Shown piece by piece: positions 47,373 through 57,639 of a DNA stretch of 64,000 bases. The notes below the pieces were generated by a model. The model ran no database searches. It saw only the letters and a program-made list of their open reading frames with translations, and was not told the DNA's origin. Where the stretch lies: contig NZ_QJJU01000012.1 in the NCBI RefSeq assembly GCF_003201655.1, positions 105,394 through 169,393 of the forward strand, in the 5' to 3' direction. This DNA comes from Mycolicibacterium moriokaense. Lineage in GTDB: Bacteria; Actinomycetota; Actinomycetes; Mycobacteriales; Mycobacteriaceae. Position numbers and translations under genes: made by a program. Position 1 is the stretch's first letter. The number at the start of each line of letters is the position of its first letter.

Positions 47373-48107
47373 ATGATTGGTGTGACCCGCGACGGCCACG
47401 TGATGACCCTGGAGATGCAGCGCTCCGAGCGCCGCAACGCATTGAACAGCGCGCTCGTCGACAGTCTGCGCGAGGCGGTCGAGAAGGCGGCGGCCGAAGA
47501 CATCCGGGCCATCGTGCTGACCGGTGAAGGCCACGTGTTCAGCTCGGGTGCCGACCTGTCCGACCCATCGAGTGTGGCCGAGGAGCTGCCCGACAAGGCC
47601 CTGGCACTGAACCTGGCCATCGACCAGGCTCCCGTCCCGGTCATCGGCGCGATCAACGGACCCGCGATCGGGGCAGGCGTCATCCTCTCGATGATCTGCG
47701 ATTTGCGCGTCGTCGCACCCGACGCGTACTTCCAATTCCCCGTCGCGAAATATGGTCTGGCGCTGGATAACTGGAGTATTCGGCGGTTGACGTCGTTGGT
47801 TGGGGCCGGCCGGGCCCGGGGCATGCTGCTCGCCGCGGAACGGCTCACCGCCGACGTTGCGCTACAGACAGGGATGGCCAACCGGATCGGCACGCTGGCC
47901 GACGCCCAGGCGTGGGCCGCAGAACTCGCGGGCTTCGCGCCACTTGCGTTGCAGCACGCGAAACGGGTGCTCAACGACGACGGCGCCTACGAGGACCAGT
48001 GGCCTGAGCACAAGGAGATGTTCGAAAGGGCATGGTCCAGCCAGGACGTCATCGAGGCGCAGGTGGCGCGCATCGAGAAGCGGCCGCCGAAATTCCAGGG
48101 AGCCTGA
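47373..48107 (+). CDS. echA6: Enoyl-CoA hydratase-like protein EchA6
   Basis: A 244-residue crotonase-fold protein matching EchA6 (Rv0905, 243 aa). Visible are [15 protein letters not shown] and [18 protein letters not shown], the oxyanion-hole strands. The second catalytic Glu of true hydratases is not at the usual place, in agreement with the view that EchA6 carries fatty-acyl-CoA for mycolic acid synthesis rather than hydrating it. It starts at ATG 47373 and runs with the Rv0906-like gene, 2 bases downstream. Confidence 0.93.
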   Translation: MIGVTRDGHVMTLEMQRSERRNALNSALVDSLREAVEKAAAEDIRAIVLTGEGHVFSSGADLSDPSSVAEELPDKALALNLAIDQAPVPVIGAINGPAIGAGVILSMICDLRVVAPDAYFQFPVAKYGLALDNWSIRRLTSLVGAGRARGMLLAAERLTADVALQTGMANRIGTLADAQAWAAELAGFAPLALQHAKRVLNDDGAYEDQWPEHKEMFERAWSSQDVIEAQVARIEKRPPKFQGA

Positions 48108-48109
48108 CG

Positions 48110-49228
48110 GTGGTGCGCGCGGCCCTGCGCTTCGGCTTCGGGACGGCATCACTGCTGGCCGGCGGGTACGTGTTGCGCGCACTGAACGGCGCCCCTGCCG
48201 CGCTGGGCGCCACGCCCGCAGAGATCGAGGCCGTCGCGCGCCGCTCCCCGAACTACCAGGACGGGGTGTTCGTCAACATCGATCCGGCGTCCGGCATAAG
48301 CCTCGACAGCGAGGAGCAGCGCCAGATCATCTGGGATCTGCTCGGCTCACGCGACGCGGCCAAGCCGCCGAGGCCGATACCGTTGGTGACGCCTGCGCCC
48401 ACCGATGCGGCGGCGACCAGGCTCGCGGTCAGCTGGTACGGCCACTCCTCGGCGATGATCGAGATCGACGGCTACCGCGTGCTCGCCGACCCGGTGTGGA
48501 GCCGACGCTGTTCGCCGTCGCACACGGTCGGGCCGCAGCGGATGCACGAGGTTCCCGTCCCGCTGGAGGGGTTGCCCGCCGTCGACGCGGTGCTGATCAG
48601 CCACGACCACTACGACCACCTCGACATCGACACCATCGTCGGTTTGGCCCGCACCCAGCGGGCTCCATTCGTCGTCCCGCTCGGTGTCGGCGCCCACCTG
48701 CGCAAGTGGGGGATTCCCGAGGACCGCATCGTCGAGCTGGACTGGCATGAAAGCCACCAGATCGACGAACTGACGCTGGTGTGCACCCCGGCGCGCCACT
48801 TCTCAGGGCGGTTGTTCAGCCGCAACACCACGCTGTGGGCCTCGTGGGTGATCGCAGGCCCGCGTCATCGTGCGTTCTTCGGCGGCGACACCGGCTACAC
48901 CAAGAGTTTCACCGAAATCGGGGTGGACCACGGGCCTTTCGACCTCACGCTGCTGCCCGTCGGCGCCTACCATCCCGCGTGGCCGGACATTCACATGAAC
49001 CCCGAAGAGGCCGTCCGCGCACACCTCGACATGGCCGAGGCCGACTCGGGATTGCTGGTGCCCATCCACTGGGCGACGTTCCGGCTCGCGCCGCATCCGT
49101 GGGCGGAACCTGCGGAGCGCGTGCTTGCCGCCGCCGAATCGGCGGGCGTACGCGTGGTTGTCCCCAAGCCGGGGCAGCGTGTCGATCCCGACACCACCGG
49201 TTCGTTCGATCCGTGGTGGCGGCGGTAA
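48110..49228 (+). CDS. Metallo-beta-lactamase-fold hydrolase (Rv0906 homologue)
   Basis: A 372-residue protein, the same length as Rv0906. An N-terminal hydrophobic helix (residues ~4-22) suggests an anchor or signal. The metal ligands are in ISHDHYDHLD, ARHFSGR, GGDTGYTKSF and the distal IHWATF. The layout resembles UlaG/NAPE-PLD-like enzymes rather than antibiotic lactamases. The GTG at 48110 follows the echA6 stop after two bases. Probable substrate: a phosphodiester or lipid amide (inference from fold). Confidence 0.88.
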   Translation: MVRAALRFGFGTASLLAGGYVLRALNGAPAALGATPAEIEAVARRSPNYQDGVFVNIDPASGISLDSEEQRQIIWDLLGSRDAAKPPRPIPLVTPAPTDAAATRLAVSWYGHSSAMIEIDGYRVLADPVWSRRCSPSHTVGPQRMHEVPVPLEGLPAVDAVLISHDHYDHLDIDTIVGLARTQRAPFVVPLGVGAHLRKWGIPEDRIVELDWHESHQIDELTLVCTPARHFSGRLFSRNTTLWASWVIAGPRHRAFFGGDTGYTKSFTEIGVDHGPFDLTLLPVGAYHPAWPDIHMNPEEAVRAHLDMAEADSGLLVPIHWATFRLAPHPWAEPAERVLAAAESAGVRVVVPKPGQRVDPDTTGSFDPWWRR

Positions 49229-49305
49229 CCGGCTCGCAGCCCTAGCCCACCAGGCATCACCCGTCACATCAGCACCGCCGGTCGGGCATGGTGTGTGTTC
49301 AATCT

Positions 49306-49327
49306 GTGGTCCCGCATACGGGACCAC
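49306..49327. terminator. Perfect inverted repeat (hairpin) downstream of the Rv0906-like gene
   Basis: Nine-base arms GTGGTCCCG (49306-49314) and CGGGACCAC (49319-49327) with a CATA loop, 78 bases past the stop of the hydrolase gene and 71 bases before the lipoprotein start. It probably ends the upstream transcript; an operator role is not excluded. Confidence 0.45.
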
Positions 49328-49398
49328 GTCTGAACAGGTCTACATTCCCGGTCCGAGAGGACGCCTCCGTGCGGTGGTTAACCACTACCGTTCACGTC

Positions 49399-50976
49399 AT
49401 GAACGCACTGGCCAGAACCGCAGTCGCCGCCCTACTTCTGGCACTTGTAGCGGGTTGTGAGTCCAAGCCGGCGCAACCGGCACCGCCGCCGTCGGCATCC
49501 GCGAAGTCAGATACGCCACCCCCATTGGTGCCCGCGATGCCGCTGCCCGCGAACGCGGTCGACAACGCGGTGGCCAAGCTCGACGGCATCGCCGATGATC
49601 TGATGAAGAAGTCCGGCATCCCCGGGATGGCCATCGCCGTGGTCCATGGCGGGAAGACCGTGTACGCCAAGGGATTCGGCGTCAAGGACGTGCGCAGCGG
49701 CGACAAGATCGACCCGGATACGGTGTTTCAGCTGGCATCGGTGTCCAAGCCGGTGAGTGCAACCGTGGTCGCCCATCAGGTCGGCGTCAACGCGATCGGC
49801 TGGGATACACCGATCGTGTCCAAGCTGCCATGGTTTGCGCTGTCCGATCCTGTTGTGACGCCGATGGTCAGCGTTGGGGATATGTTCGCGCACCGCTCCG
49901 GGCTGCCCGACCACGCAGGCGACATACTGGAGGATCTCGGCTACGACCGGCGGTACGTGCTCGAACGACTCCGGCAGCTGCCACTCGAACCCTTCCGAAT
50001 CTCCTACGCCTACACCAATTTTGGATTGACAGCGGGTGCCGAGGCGGTCGCGGTGAGCGCCGGTAAATCCTGGGAGGATCTCGCCGACGAGGTGCTGTTC
50101 CGTCCGCTCGGGATGGCCTCGACGAGCTTCCGGTTCGCCGACTACGCAGCCCGTCCGGACCGCGCCGTCGGCCATATCCACGTCGACGGGCGCTACGAAC
50201 CGCGCTACATCCGCGATGCCGACCCCGAAGGCCCTGCGGGCGGGGCGAGCTCCTCGGTGAACGACATGACGCGATGGCTGACGATGGTGCTGGCCAACGG
50301 GAACCACGAGGGGAAGCAGATCGTCGACGCGAAGGCGTTGCTACCGGCGGTAACTCCACAGATGGTGTCGAGCCCGGCGACCGAGCCCGCGATGCGGTCG
50401 GGGTTCTACGGCTACGGCTTCAACGTGGGTGCGACATCGGCGGCGCGCATGGAGCTCAGCCACTCGGGCGGGTTCGAGCTGGGCGCAGGCACCAACGTCG
50501 TCTTCCTGCCGTCCGCCGACGTTGCGATCGTGGCGCTGACGAACGCCACTCCGTCCGGTGTGCCCGAATCGCTGACCGCCGAATTCGCCGACCTCGTCCA
50601 GTTCGGCGAGGTGCGCGAGGACTGGTTCAAGCTCTACAGCGACATCTTCAAACAGATGGAGCAGCCGACGGGATCGCTGGTCGGACAGAAGCCGCCGGTC
50701 AATCCGGCGCCCGCCGCGTCGTTGGCGTCCTACGTCGGCACCTACAACAACGACTACTGGGGCCCTGCGCGGATCACGGAGAAGGACGGCAAGCTGCAGC
50801 TCGCGCTCGGCTCGAAACTGGATGTGCCGTTGGAGCATTGGGACGGCAATGTCTTCGCCTACTCCTGGATCTCTGAAAACTCGCCGCCGGGAACGGTTTC
50901 CAAGGCGACGTTCGACGGCAACAAGTTGATCCTCGAGTATTACGACACGTTCAAAAAGGGGACGTTCACTAAATGA
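49399..50976 (+). CDS. Class C beta-lactamase/penicillin-binding-like lipoprotein (Rv0907 homologue)
   Basis: A 525-residue exported protein with a lipoprotein signal: hydrophobic residues ~8-18 and the lipobox LVAGC. The serine-hydrolase domain has the S-x-x-K motif in ASVSKPVS, the Y-x-N motif in YAYTNFG, and a third motif around [10 protein letters not shown]-terminal beta-rich extension is present. Size agrees with Rv0907 (532 aa). It may act on peptidoglycan or esters outside the membrane. The ATG 49399 is used because it begins the signal. Its stop overlaps the ctpE start. Confidence 0.88.
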   Translation: MNALARTAVAALLLALVAGCESKPAQPAPPPSASAKSDTPPPLVPAMPLPANAVDNAVAKLDGIADDLMKKSGIPGMAIAVVHGGKTVYAKGFGVKDVRSGDKIDPDTVFQLASVSKPVSATVVAHQVGVNAIGWDTPIVSKLPWFALSDPVVTPMVSVGDMFAHRSGLPDHAGDILEDLGYDRRYVLERLRQLPLEPFRISYAYTNFGLTAGAEAVAVSAGKSWEDLADEVLFRPLGMASTSFRFADYAARPDRAVGHIHVDGRYEPRYIRDADPEGPAGGASSSVNDMTRWLTMVLANGNHEGKQIVDAKALLPAVTPQMVSSPATEPAMRSGFYGYGFNVGATSAARMELSHSGGFELGAGTNVVFLPSADVAIVALTNATPSGVPESLTAEFADLVQFGEVREDWFKLYSDIFKQMEQPTGSLVGQKPPVNPAPAASLASYVGTYNNDYWGPARITEKDGKLQLALGSKLDVPLEHWDGNVFAYSWISENSPPGTVSKATFDGNKLILEYYDTFKKGTFTK

Positions 50977-53354
50977 CCACTGTTGTGGCCACAGGCCTAT
51001 CTGACGCCGATGTCGCCAAGCGGGTCGCCGAGGGCAAGACCAACGATGTACCGACGCGCGCGGCTCGCAGCGTCTCCGACATCGTCAGGGGCAACGTCTT
51101 CACCCGCATCAACGCCATATTGGGTGTGCTGCTGGTCATCGTGCTGACCACGGGGTCGGTGATCAATGGTCTATTCGGGTTGCTGATCGTCGCCAACAGC
51201 GCCATCGGCATCATTCAGGAGCTTCGCGCCAAGCAGACACTGGACAAGCTGGCCATCGTCGGGCAGGCGAAACCGTTGGTGCGCAGACAATCCGGCACTG
51301 CGACGCTGCTGCCCAGTGAGGTCGTTCTCGACGACATCATCGAGATCGGTCCGGGCGATCAGATCGTCGTCGACGGGGAGATCCTCGACGAGAACAACCT
51401 CGAGGTCGACGAATCCCTGCTCACAGGTGAGGCCGACCCGATCGCGAAAGACGCGGGGGACACCGTGATGTCGGGCAGCTTCGTCGTCGCGGGGAGTGGG
51501 GCGTACCGCGCCACCAAGGTCGGCCGCGAGGCCTATGCTGCGAAGCTCGCCGACGAGGCAAGCAAGTTCACACTCGTGAAGTCCGAACTGCGCAGCGGCA
51601 TCAACAAGATCCTTCAGTTCATTACCTACCTGTTGTGGCCGGCGGGCTTGTTGACGATCTACACGCAGCTGTTCACGACCGACGTCGGCTGGCGTCGCGC
51701 GGTGCTGGCGATGGTTGGGGCATTGGTGCCGATGGTGCCAGAGGGCCTGGTGCTGATGACGTCGATCGCGTTCGCCGTCGGGGTGGTGCGGCTTGGCCGA
51801 CGCCAATGTCTTGTCAACGAGCTGCCTGCCATCGAGGGGCTCGCCCGCGTCGACGTGGTGTGCGCCGACAAGACCGGCACGCTGACCGAAAACGGCATGC
51901 GCGTATCGGATCTCAAGAAGCTCGACGAACGGGCCGTTGCCGACATCCTGGCCCAGCTGGCCTCCGATGACGCCCGGCCGAACGCCAGCGTCCAGGCCAT
52001 CGCGGAGGCCTACAAGATGCCGCCCGGCTGGACCGCCACCGCGACCGCGCCGTTCAAGTCGGCCACCAAATGGAGCGGGGCGTCCTACGGCGAGCACGGC
52101 AACTGGGTGATCGGCGCACCCGACGTGTTGCTCGATCCAGAATCGGCTGCGGCGGAGGAAGCCGAGCAGATCGGGTCGTCGGGATTGCGAGTGCTCCTGC
52201 TCGGCTCGAGTGACGTGCCCGTCGACCATGCCGACGTACCAGGAACCGTCACCCCGGCCGCGCTGGTGGTGCTCGAGCAGCGCGTCCGCCCCGATGCCCG
52301 CGATACGCTGGATTACTTTGCCGCCCAGAAGGTCTCGGTCAAGGTGATCTCGGGCGATAATGCGGTGTCGGTGGGCGCCGTTGCGGGTTCGCTGGGACTC
52401 GAGGGCGAGACGATGGACGCCCGCCAGCTGCCCCAGGAACAGGACCAGCTCGCGGACACGCTCGAGGAATACACCACCTTCGGCCGGGTGCGCCCCGACC
52501 AAAAGCGCGCGATGGTGCGTGCCCTGCAGTCACGCGGACACACCGTCGCGATGACCGGCGACGGCGTCAACGATGTGCTGGCGCTCAAGGATGCCGACAT
52601 CGGCGTCGCGATGGGCTCTGGCAGCTCCGCGTCGCGAGCCGTCGCTCAGATCGTGTTGCTGGACAACAAGTTCGCGACGCTGCCGCACGTTGTCGGCGAG
52701 GGCCGCAGGGTAATCGGCAACATCGAACGGGTTTCCAACCTGTTCCTCACCAAGACCGTGTATTCGGTGCTGCTCGCAGTCTTGGTGGGCCTGGCGGGCC
52801 TGTCGGCCAAGATCTTTGGGTCAGATCCGTTGTTGTTCCCGTTCCAGCCGATCCACGTGACGATCGCGGCCTGGTTCACCATCGGCATTCCGGCGTTCGT
52901 CCTGTCGCTGGCGCCGAACAACGAACGCGCGCATCGTGGCTTCGTCCGCCGGGTGATGACAGCGGCGCTGCCGTCTGGGCTCGTGGTCGGATCCGCGACG
53001 TTCATCTCATACCTGGCGGCCTATCAGGGTCGCGCAGCCACCGTGATCGAGCAGACACAGGCGTCGACGGCGGCGCTCATCACGCTGCTGGTGACGATGG
53101 TTTGGGTGCTGGCCGTCGTAGCGCGCCCCTATGAGTGGTGGCGGGTTGCGCTGGTCGGATCATCCGGCCTGGCGTACGTCGTGATCTTCTCCATTCCGCT
53201 GGCTCAGAAGGCGTTCATGCTGGATTCCTCGAACATCGCTCTGACGTCGATGGCGCTGGGAATCGGGCTGGTGGGCGCCGCCGCGATCGAATTGATCTGG
53301 TGGGTCCAGGGGAGGATTCTCGGAGAACGAAGACGCCTGTGGAAGCAGCGGTAG
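50973..53354 (+). CDS. ctpE: P-type cation ATPase CtpE
   Basis: A 793-residue P-type ATPase matching CtpE (Rv0908, 797 aa), reported to import calcium in mycobacteria. The phosphorylation motif [10 protein letters not shown] contains Asp299. Other markers are [14 protein letters not shown] in the actuator domain, and the hinge motif [20 protein letters not shown]. Hydrophobic pairs lie near 45-80 and 215-285, with a six-helix cluster after 580. It is coupled to the lipoprotein gene by ATGA. The ligand residues were not assigned by eye. Confidence 0.93.
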   Translation: MTTVVATGLSDADVAKRVAEGKTNDVPTRAARSVSDIVRGNVFTRINAILGVLLVIVLTTGSVINGLFGLLIVANSAIGIIQELRAKQTLDKLAIVGQAKPLVRRQSGTATLLPSEVVLDDIIEIGPGDQIVVDGEILDENNLEVDESLLTGEADPIAKDAGDTVMSGSFVVAGSGAYRATKVGREAYAAKLADEASKFTLVKSELRSGINKILQFITYLLWPAGLLTIYTQLFTTDVGWRRAVLAMVGALVPMVPEGLVLMTSIAFAVGVVRLGRRQCLVNELPAIEGLARVDVVCADKTGTLTENGMRVSDLKKLDERAVADILAQLASDDARPNASVQAIAEAYKMPPGWTATATAPFKSATKWSGASYGEHGNWVIGAPDVLLDPESAAAEEAEQIGSSGLRVLLLGSSDVPVDHADVPGTVTPAALVVLEQRVRPDARDTLDYFAAQKVSVKVISGDNAVSVGAVAGSLGLEGETMDARQLPQEQDQLADTLEEYTTFGRVRPDQKRAMVRALQSRGHTVAMTGDGVNDVLALKDADIGVAMGSGSSASRAVAQIVLLDNKFATLPHVVGEGRRVIGNIERVSNLFLTKTVYSVLLAVLVGLAGLSAKIFGSDPLLFPFQPIHVTIAAWFTIGIPAFVLSLAPNNERAHRGFVRRVMTAALPSGLVVGSATFISYLAAYQGRAATVIEQTQASTAALITLLVTMVWVLAVVARPYEWWRVALVGSSGLAYVVIFSIPLAQKAFMLDSSNIALTSMALGIGLVGAAAIELIWWVQGRILGERRRLWKQR

Positions 53355-53363
53355 GGTAAGCCC

Positions 53364-53543
53364 ATGGGATTTCTGGACAAACTGAAAGACCTGGCCTCGA
53401 AGAACAAGGGTGCGGTCGACACCGCGATTGAGAAGGCTGGCGACATCGTCGACTCCAAGACGCAGGGCAAGTACGCCCAGCAGGTCGACAAGGTGCAGGA
53501 CGCCGCCAAGAACGCCGTCGACGAGACGCCACCACAGAACTGA
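53364..53543 (+). CDS. Small antitoxin of the Rv0909/Rv0910 toxin-antitoxin pair
   Basis: A 59-residue protein, the same size as Rv0909, beginning MGFLDKLKDLASKNKGAVDT. It is rich in Lys, Asp and Ala with a helical pattern and a C-terminal DETPPQN. It lies 9 bases after ctpE and 3 bases before the toxin-like SRPBCC gene, so the pair is co-translated. The family is annotated as an antitoxin in M. tuberculosis, although a helical cytosolic function has also been proposed. Confidence 0.85.
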   Translation: MGFLDKLKDLASKNKGAVDTAIEKAGDIVDSKTQGKYAQQVDKVQDAAKNAVDETPPQN

Positions 53544-53546
53544 CGT

Positions 53547-53984
53547 ATGGCCAAACTGTCTGTCTCCGTCGACGTTCCGCTGCCGCCGGAGACGGCATGG
53601 GCGTGCGCGTCCGACCTCTCGCGCTACAAGGAATGGCTGACCATTCACCGGGTGTGGCGCACCAAACCGCCCGAGAAGCTGGAGAAGGGCACGGTCGTTG
53701 AGTCGATCGTCGAAGTCAAGGGCATGGCCAACCGGATGAAGTGGACCATCGTCAACTTCAAGCCGCCCGAGGCGATGACGCTCGACGGTGTCGGACGGGG
53801 CAGTGTCAAGGTCAAGCTGATCGGCAGGGTCAAGCCTTCTGGTGACGGCTCGACGGTCACATTCGACGTACACCTCGGTGGCCCAGCGTTGTTCGGCCCG
53901 ATCGGCATGGTGGTCGCGGGCGCGTTGAAGGGCGATATCCGGGAATCGCTGAACAAGTTCAAATCGGTGTTCGCCCCCGCGTAA
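53547..53984 (+). CDS. SRPBCC-type toxin of the Rv0909/Rv0910 pair
   Basis: A 145-residue protein (Rv0910 is 144 aa) of the SRPBCC fold: MAKLSVSVDVPLPPETAWAC at the start and a final helix ending FKSVFAPA. In M. tuberculosis it is described as the toxin of a type II-like pair, but its fold is a lipid-binding one and the mode of toxicity is not obvious. Follows the antitoxin gene by 3 bases. Confidence 0.85.
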   Translation: MAKLSVSVDVPLPPETAWACASDLSRYKEWLTIHRVWRTKPPEKLEKGTVVESIVEVKGMANRMKWTIVNFKPPEAMTLDGVGRGSVKVKLIGRVKPSGDGSTVTFDVHLGGPALFGPIGMVVAGALKGDIRESLNKFKSVFAPA

Positions 53985-54005
53985 CTGCTGGCGGTGTGGG
54001 TCGTT

Positions 54006-54371
54006 CTACGCGGTGAGTAATACCCAAACCGCCGCAGCGGAGCCGAGTGCCGCCGTGCCGTAACAACACAGAGCGATCAGACCGTCGAACCGGCCCAGAT
54101 TCAGCCCGTGCTCGACCGTGAACCTGAACCGGTGCGCCCAATGGAACAGGGCCGAAACGCAAACGGCCAACAGCACAAGCTTTGTCAACGGATTCTGCAC
54201 GATTGCCAGCAGGTGCGCATGGCCCGGCGCGTCGAGCAGCGCGAGTGGAAACGCGACTCCGAACAGCACCAGCAAGACGGGCAGAACGAGCGCGGCCGCC
54301 ATCCCCCCGGCGCTGAATAGCAGCCACAGAAACGGCTCGGGTGTTCTTCGATGGGGCGCGGAAGTGCTCAT
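54006..54371 (-). CDS. frdD: Fumarate reductase membrane anchor subunit D
   Basis: A 121-residue integral membrane protein with three hydrophobic segments (about residues 14-43, 54-74 and 94-120). HRFRFTVEHGLN in the loop carries His and Arg likely near the quinone site. It is the last gene of frdABCD, and its ATG overlaps the frdC stop (ATGA). Rv1555 is 125 aa. With FrdC it anchors the complex and carries electrons from menaquinol. Confidence 0.88.
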   Translation of the reverse strand: MSTSAPHRRTPEPFLWLLFSAGGMAAALVLPVLLVLFGVAFPLALLDAPGHAHLLAIVQNPLTKLVLLAVCVSALFHWAHRFRFTVEHGLNLGRFDGLIALCCYGTAALGSAAAVWVLLTA

Positions 54372-54760
54372 GACATGACCAACCAAACGACTACCGCCGA
54401 CACCAGCAACCATGCCGCGTAGTGCCCCGCAAGAACCGCACCGGGCGGGACACGGCGTCCCCGAACGTGGGGCACAATGGCGCGCGGCGCCGAGGCGAAC
54501 CAGGTAACCGCGTGCAGCAGAACGAAAATCAGCGTGACGAGGTTTAACGCAACGACGAGCGGATTGGCACTCCAGTCCAGGAACCGAGCGTATGAATCCC
54601 GGCCTGCACCGATCGCCTGCACCAGCAGCAGCAGATACACGACGGACCAGGCCACGAAAACGCAACTGATCTCGCGAAGCATGAACAGCAGATATGACCG
54701 CCGCTTGACCCACCAATACCTGTCGATCGGCTGACGATATGCGCTAATCGGTGTTGTCAT
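54368..54760 (-). CDS. frdC: Fumarate reductase membrane anchor subunit C
   Basis: A 130-residue integral membrane protein with three hydrophobic segments. It begins [20 protein letters not shown], and [15 protein letters not shown] matches the quinone-binding helix of FrdC. The frame extends upstream but only through frdB. The ATG overlaps the frdB stop. Size agrees with Rv1554 (126 aa). Confidence 0.88.
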   Translation of the reverse strand: MTTPISAYRQPIDRYWWVKRRSYLLFMLREISCVFVAWSVVYLLLLVQAIGAGRDSYARFLDWSANPLVVALNLVTLIFVLLHAVTWFASAPRAIVPHVRGRRVPPGAVLAGHYAAWLLVSAVVVWLVMS

Positions 54761-55500
54761 CGCGCACCCCTTGGTAGCAGGAGGTCCTTGACCGAATCCA
54801 TTGCCGCAGTGAGCTTGTAACGCTGTATGGCGCCTGCCGGGTCGACGCCCTTCGGACACGCCGTCGAGCATTCGCCCACCAGCGTGCAGGCCCACGCGCC
54901 CTCCGCCGCGGCGAGTACGTCTCTGCGATCCGCTGCGCCCTCGTCGCGCGAGTCCAGGTTGTAACGCTGACCCAGAGCGATCGCCGCCGGACCGAGGAAA
55001 TCGGGGTCCAGTGCGTACACCGGGCATGCCGAGTAGCACAGCATGCAGTTGATGCACATGCTGAACTTCTTGAACTCGTCCAATTCGGATGGTGTCTGCA
55101 GGTATTCACCATCCTCGACGGGCCGCTCTTCCTTCCGGATGATCCACGGCTTGACGCTGGGCAGTTTGGCCATGAAGTCGCTGATGTCGACGACGAGATC
55201 GCGGATCACCGGGAAGTTTCGCATCGGCTCGACCCGCACCGGCCCGGGCAGGTAATCGACGAGGAACGTCGCGCACCCCAGTTTCGGGTCGCCGTTGATC
55301 GTCATACCGCAGCTGCCGCATATGCCCATCCGGCATGACCATCGGAAGCTCAGCGTCCCGTCGAGCTGATCCTTGATGTAGTTCAGACCGTCAAGGACCG
55401 CCCATTCGCGGGTGAGGGGAACTTCGAAGGCCTCCAGCACCGGTGCGGATTCGATCTCCGGCCGATACCTCGAGACCTCCATGACGATTCGGTCCGCCAT
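54757..55500 (-). CDS. frdB: Fumarate reductase iron-sulfur subunit
   Basis: A 247-residue protein, the same length as Rv1553. An N-terminal plant-type [2Fe-2S] ferredoxin fold carries [13 protein letters not shown]-terminal domain has [14 protein letters not shown] and [13 protein letters not shown], the [4Fe-4S] and [3Fe-4S] ligands. It passes electrons between FrdA flavin and the membrane quinone site. The ATG has AGGTGG upstream. It follows frdA by 31 bases. Confidence 0.94.
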   Translation of the reverse strand: MADRIVMEVSRYRPEIESAPVLEAFEVPLTREWAVLDGLNYIKDQLDGTLSFRWSCRMGICGSCGMTINGDPKLGCATFLVDYLPGPVRVEPMRNFPVIRDLVVDISDFMAKLPSVKPWIIRKEERPVEDGEYLQTPSELDEFKKFSMCINCMLCYSACPVYALDPDFLGPAAIALGQRYNLDSRDEGAADRRDVLAAAEGAWACTLVGECSTACPKGVDPAGAIQRYKLTAAMDSVKDLLLPRGAR

Positions 55501-55531
55501 CGCTCCACCTTTCCCGTCGCTGCGCTCGCCC

Positions 55532-57271
55532 TTATCTCCCATACACACGTTCGCCCGGTGGCCAGCGCGTGATCGTGACCGGGAGGTAGTCGACCCGCGC
55601 CGTCCCATCGGGCTCGCGATGAACTAGTGTGTGTGCCAAGAAATGGTCGTCGTCGCGTTTGGGAAAGTCGGTTCGTTGGTGCGCGCCGCGGGATTCTTCT
55701 CGTCGCAAGGCGGATTCGATGATCGTCTGCGCAACGCCGAGCATCCCCGACAACTCGAGCAACGCCAACAGCTCGGTGTTGAACGTGTGGCTGTGATCGT
55801 CGATGCCGACCCCTGCGAATCGTTCTTGCAGCACCCGGATCTGGTCGACCGCCTTGGTCAGGGTCGGCCCGTCGCGATAGATCCCCGCGGCGGTCTCCAG
55901 TGTGGCCTGCATCTCCGTCCGAATGTCAGCGATCCGTTCGGCTCCGTCGCCGCGGCGAGAGAGCTCGCGTTCCAGCCGCTGGTCCTCGGTCCGGGCCAGG
56001 GCCTGCACGGCCGGAGGCGCGGCCCCGATCGTGGACGCGTACTCCGCGGCAGCGTGGCCGGCCCGCGCGCCGAACACCAACAGTTCGGGCAGCGAGTTCG
56101 ATCCCAGCCGGTTGGCGCCGTTGATGCTGACGCACGCTGTCTCGCCTGCGGCGTAGAGCCCGGGAAGTGTTGCGGCGCCGTTGATATCGGTGTGAATGCC
56201 GCCCATCATGTAGTGCACAACGGGTCGGACGGGAACGAGTTCAGTGACCGGGTCGATGTGTTGGTAGTTGCGGCAAAGCTCACGCACGAACGGCAACTTC
56301 GTATCGATCAGGTCGGCGCCGAGGTGCCGCAGGTCCAGGTAGACGACGTGCCCGTACTCGGTCTCGACGGTTCGTCCCTTCTCCTGCTCGTGTACGAACG
56401 CCTGAGACACCCGATCCCGGGGCCCGAGCTCCATGCTGCGCAGCTTCGGCTCGGGCGTGGGCGTGCCGAGGTCGTAATCCTGCAGGTAGCGGTAGCCGTC
56501 TTTGTTCAGCAACCAGCCGCCCTCAGCGCGTGCGGCCTCGGTGATCAAGATTCCGGTGAAGGGCAATCCGGTGGGGTGGTATTGGACGAACTCCATGTCT
56601 TTCAGCGGCGCACCCGCCCTGAACGCGAGGGCCATTCCGTCCCCGGTCTTGATGTTCGCATTGGTGGTGAACGGGAATACGCGTCCGCATCCGCCCGTGC
56701 ACAGAATCACGGCGTCCGCCAGGATCGTCTCGATGCGACCGGTGGCGAGTTCGACGGCGACGACACCGCGGACTCGGCCGTCGTCGACAAGCAAGGTTGT
56801 CGCGAACCACTCGTCATAACGCACTATGTCCGGATACGCGAGCACACGCTGAAAAAGCGTGTGCAGCATGTGAAATCCGGTCTTGTCCGCAGCGAACCAT
56901 GTTCTGAGCTTCGTCATTCCGCCGAATGCGCGAACGGCGATGTGCCCGTCCGGCTTACGGCTCCACGGACAGCCCCAATGCTCGAGCTGCAACAACTCCC
57001 GCGGCGCTTCGGCGACGAACGCCTCGACGGCGTCTTGGTCGCACAGCCAGTCGCCGCCACAGACCGTGTCGTATGCGTGTTCGTCGAGGGTGTCATCCTC
57101 TCCCGCGACGCCCGCTGCGCCACCCTCGGCCGACACGGTGTGGCTGCGCATCGGGTACACCTTGGAGACGATCGCGACGTTCAGGCGCGGGTTCGTTTCG
57201 GCGATGGCTATTGCGGCGCGAAGGCCTGCGCCCCCACCGCCCACTATCACTATGTTGTACGACGCCGTCAT
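55532..57271 (-). CDS. frdA: Fumarate reductase flavoprotein subunit
   Basis: A 579-residue FAD protein (Rv1552 is 583 aa). It has the GVxVxGGG fold [18 protein letters not shown], the covalent-FAD His in [14 protein letters not shown], and active-site regions [19 protein letters not shown], plus [12 protein letters not shown] near the C-terminus. It reduces fumarate or oxidises succinate. Length and companions point to the Frd rather than Sdh1/Sdh2 type. A long antisense frame across it is a composition artefact. Confidence 0.94.
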   Translation of the reverse strand: MTASYNIVIVGGGGAGLRAAIAIAETNPRLNVAIVSKVYPMRSHTVSAEGGAAGVAGEDDTLDEHAYDTVCGGDWLCDQDAVEAFVAEAPRELLQLEHWGCPWSRKPDGHIAVRAFGGMTKLRTWFAADKTGFHMLHTLFQRVLAYPDIVRYDEWFATTLLVDDGRVRGVVAVELATGRIETILADAVILCTGGCGRVFPFTTNANIKTGDGMALAFRAGAPLKDMEFVQYHPTGLPFTGILITEAARAEGGWLLNKDGYRYLQDYDLGTPTPEPKLRSMELGPRDRVSQAFVHEQEKGRTVETEYGHVVYLDLRHLGADLIDTKLPFVRELCRNYQHIDPVTELVPVRPVVHYMMGGIHTDINGAATLPGLYAAGETACVSINGANRLGSNSLPELLVFGARAGHAAAEYASTIGAAPPAVQALARTEDQRLERELSRRGDGAERIADIRTEMQATLETAAGIYRDGPTLTKAVDQIRVLQERFAGVGIDDHSHTFNTELLALLELSGMLGVAQTIIESALRREESRGAHQRTDFPKRDDDHFLAHTLVHREPDGTARVDYLPVTITRWPPGERVYGR

Positions 57272-57280
57272 CGCCGTGGC

Positions 57281-57526
57281 TTAAACCTCGAAGGCTTCGT
57301 GCTCGCCACCGCGCTCGTCGCGCAACACCTTCCCGTCATGTCTTATCGTCCGGATGTGCACGCACCCGTCGTGGTAGACGTGCCGGGTTTCGCGGCAGCC
57401 GCAGGAGTATTTGAGATCGTCGAAGGCCAGACCGTCGTCGTCGCTTTCGACGTGGTGATCGCCCTCGTGCATCCGCCCGCAGGGCGCCTGCTGCTCGGGA
57501 AAGTGCGTGGTCGTCGCGGCCATCAT
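57281..57526 (-). CDS. Small His/Cys-rich protein at the head of the frd operon
   Basis: An 81-residue soluble protein rich in metal ligands: CGRMHEGDHHVE, then YSCGCRETRHVYHDGCVHI. Four Cys and eight or more His in this length suggest zinc, iron or heme-related binding. It is 9 bases upstream of frdA and shares its promoter. Two ATGs lie in tandem at 57526 and 57523, and GGTGGCGGG precedes them. A small protein heads other mycobacterial Sdh operons, but I do not recognise this family. Confidence 0.68.
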   Translation of the reverse strand: MMAATTTHFPEQQAPCGRMHEGDHHVESDDDGLAFDDLKYSCGCRETRHVYHDGCVHIRTIRHDGKVLRDERGGEHEAFEV

Positions 57527-57547
57527 CCCGCCACCCCCAAGGTTCGC

Positions 57548-57565
57548 ATGTGATCTAGATCACAT
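57548..57565. promoter_or_regulatory. Perfect Crp/FNR-type palindrome upstream of the frd operon
   Basis: An 18-base perfect palindrome, ATGTGATCTAGATCACAT. It contains the exact Crp core TGTGA-N6-TCACA (57549-57564). It lies 22 bases before the first ATG of the frd operon. Mycobacterial Crp (Rv3676) uses this consensus. A -35-like TTGACA lies at 57582-57577. Confidence 0.8.
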
Positions 57566-57576
57566 CAGGGTATGCC

Positions 57577-57582
57577 TGTCAA
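57577..57582 (-). promoter_or_regulatory. -35 element of the probable frd promoter
   Basis: A perfect TTGACA on the minus strand. A 17-base spacer puts the -10 region inside the Crp palindrome (57554-57559), so Crp bound there could block RNA polymerase, although an activating arrangement cannot be excluded. The -10 itself is weak (TCTAGA). Confidence 0.4.
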
Positions 57583-57639
57583 GACTTCCGCGTCCACGAT
57601 TTACCGAACGCGATCGTTGTCGCGCCACCAGACTGACCG

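Noticed and set aside
55631..57553. 640-codon open frame antisense to frdA
   Set aside because: Its composition mirrors the high-GC third-position bias of frdA on the other strand; no start signal and no family similarity.
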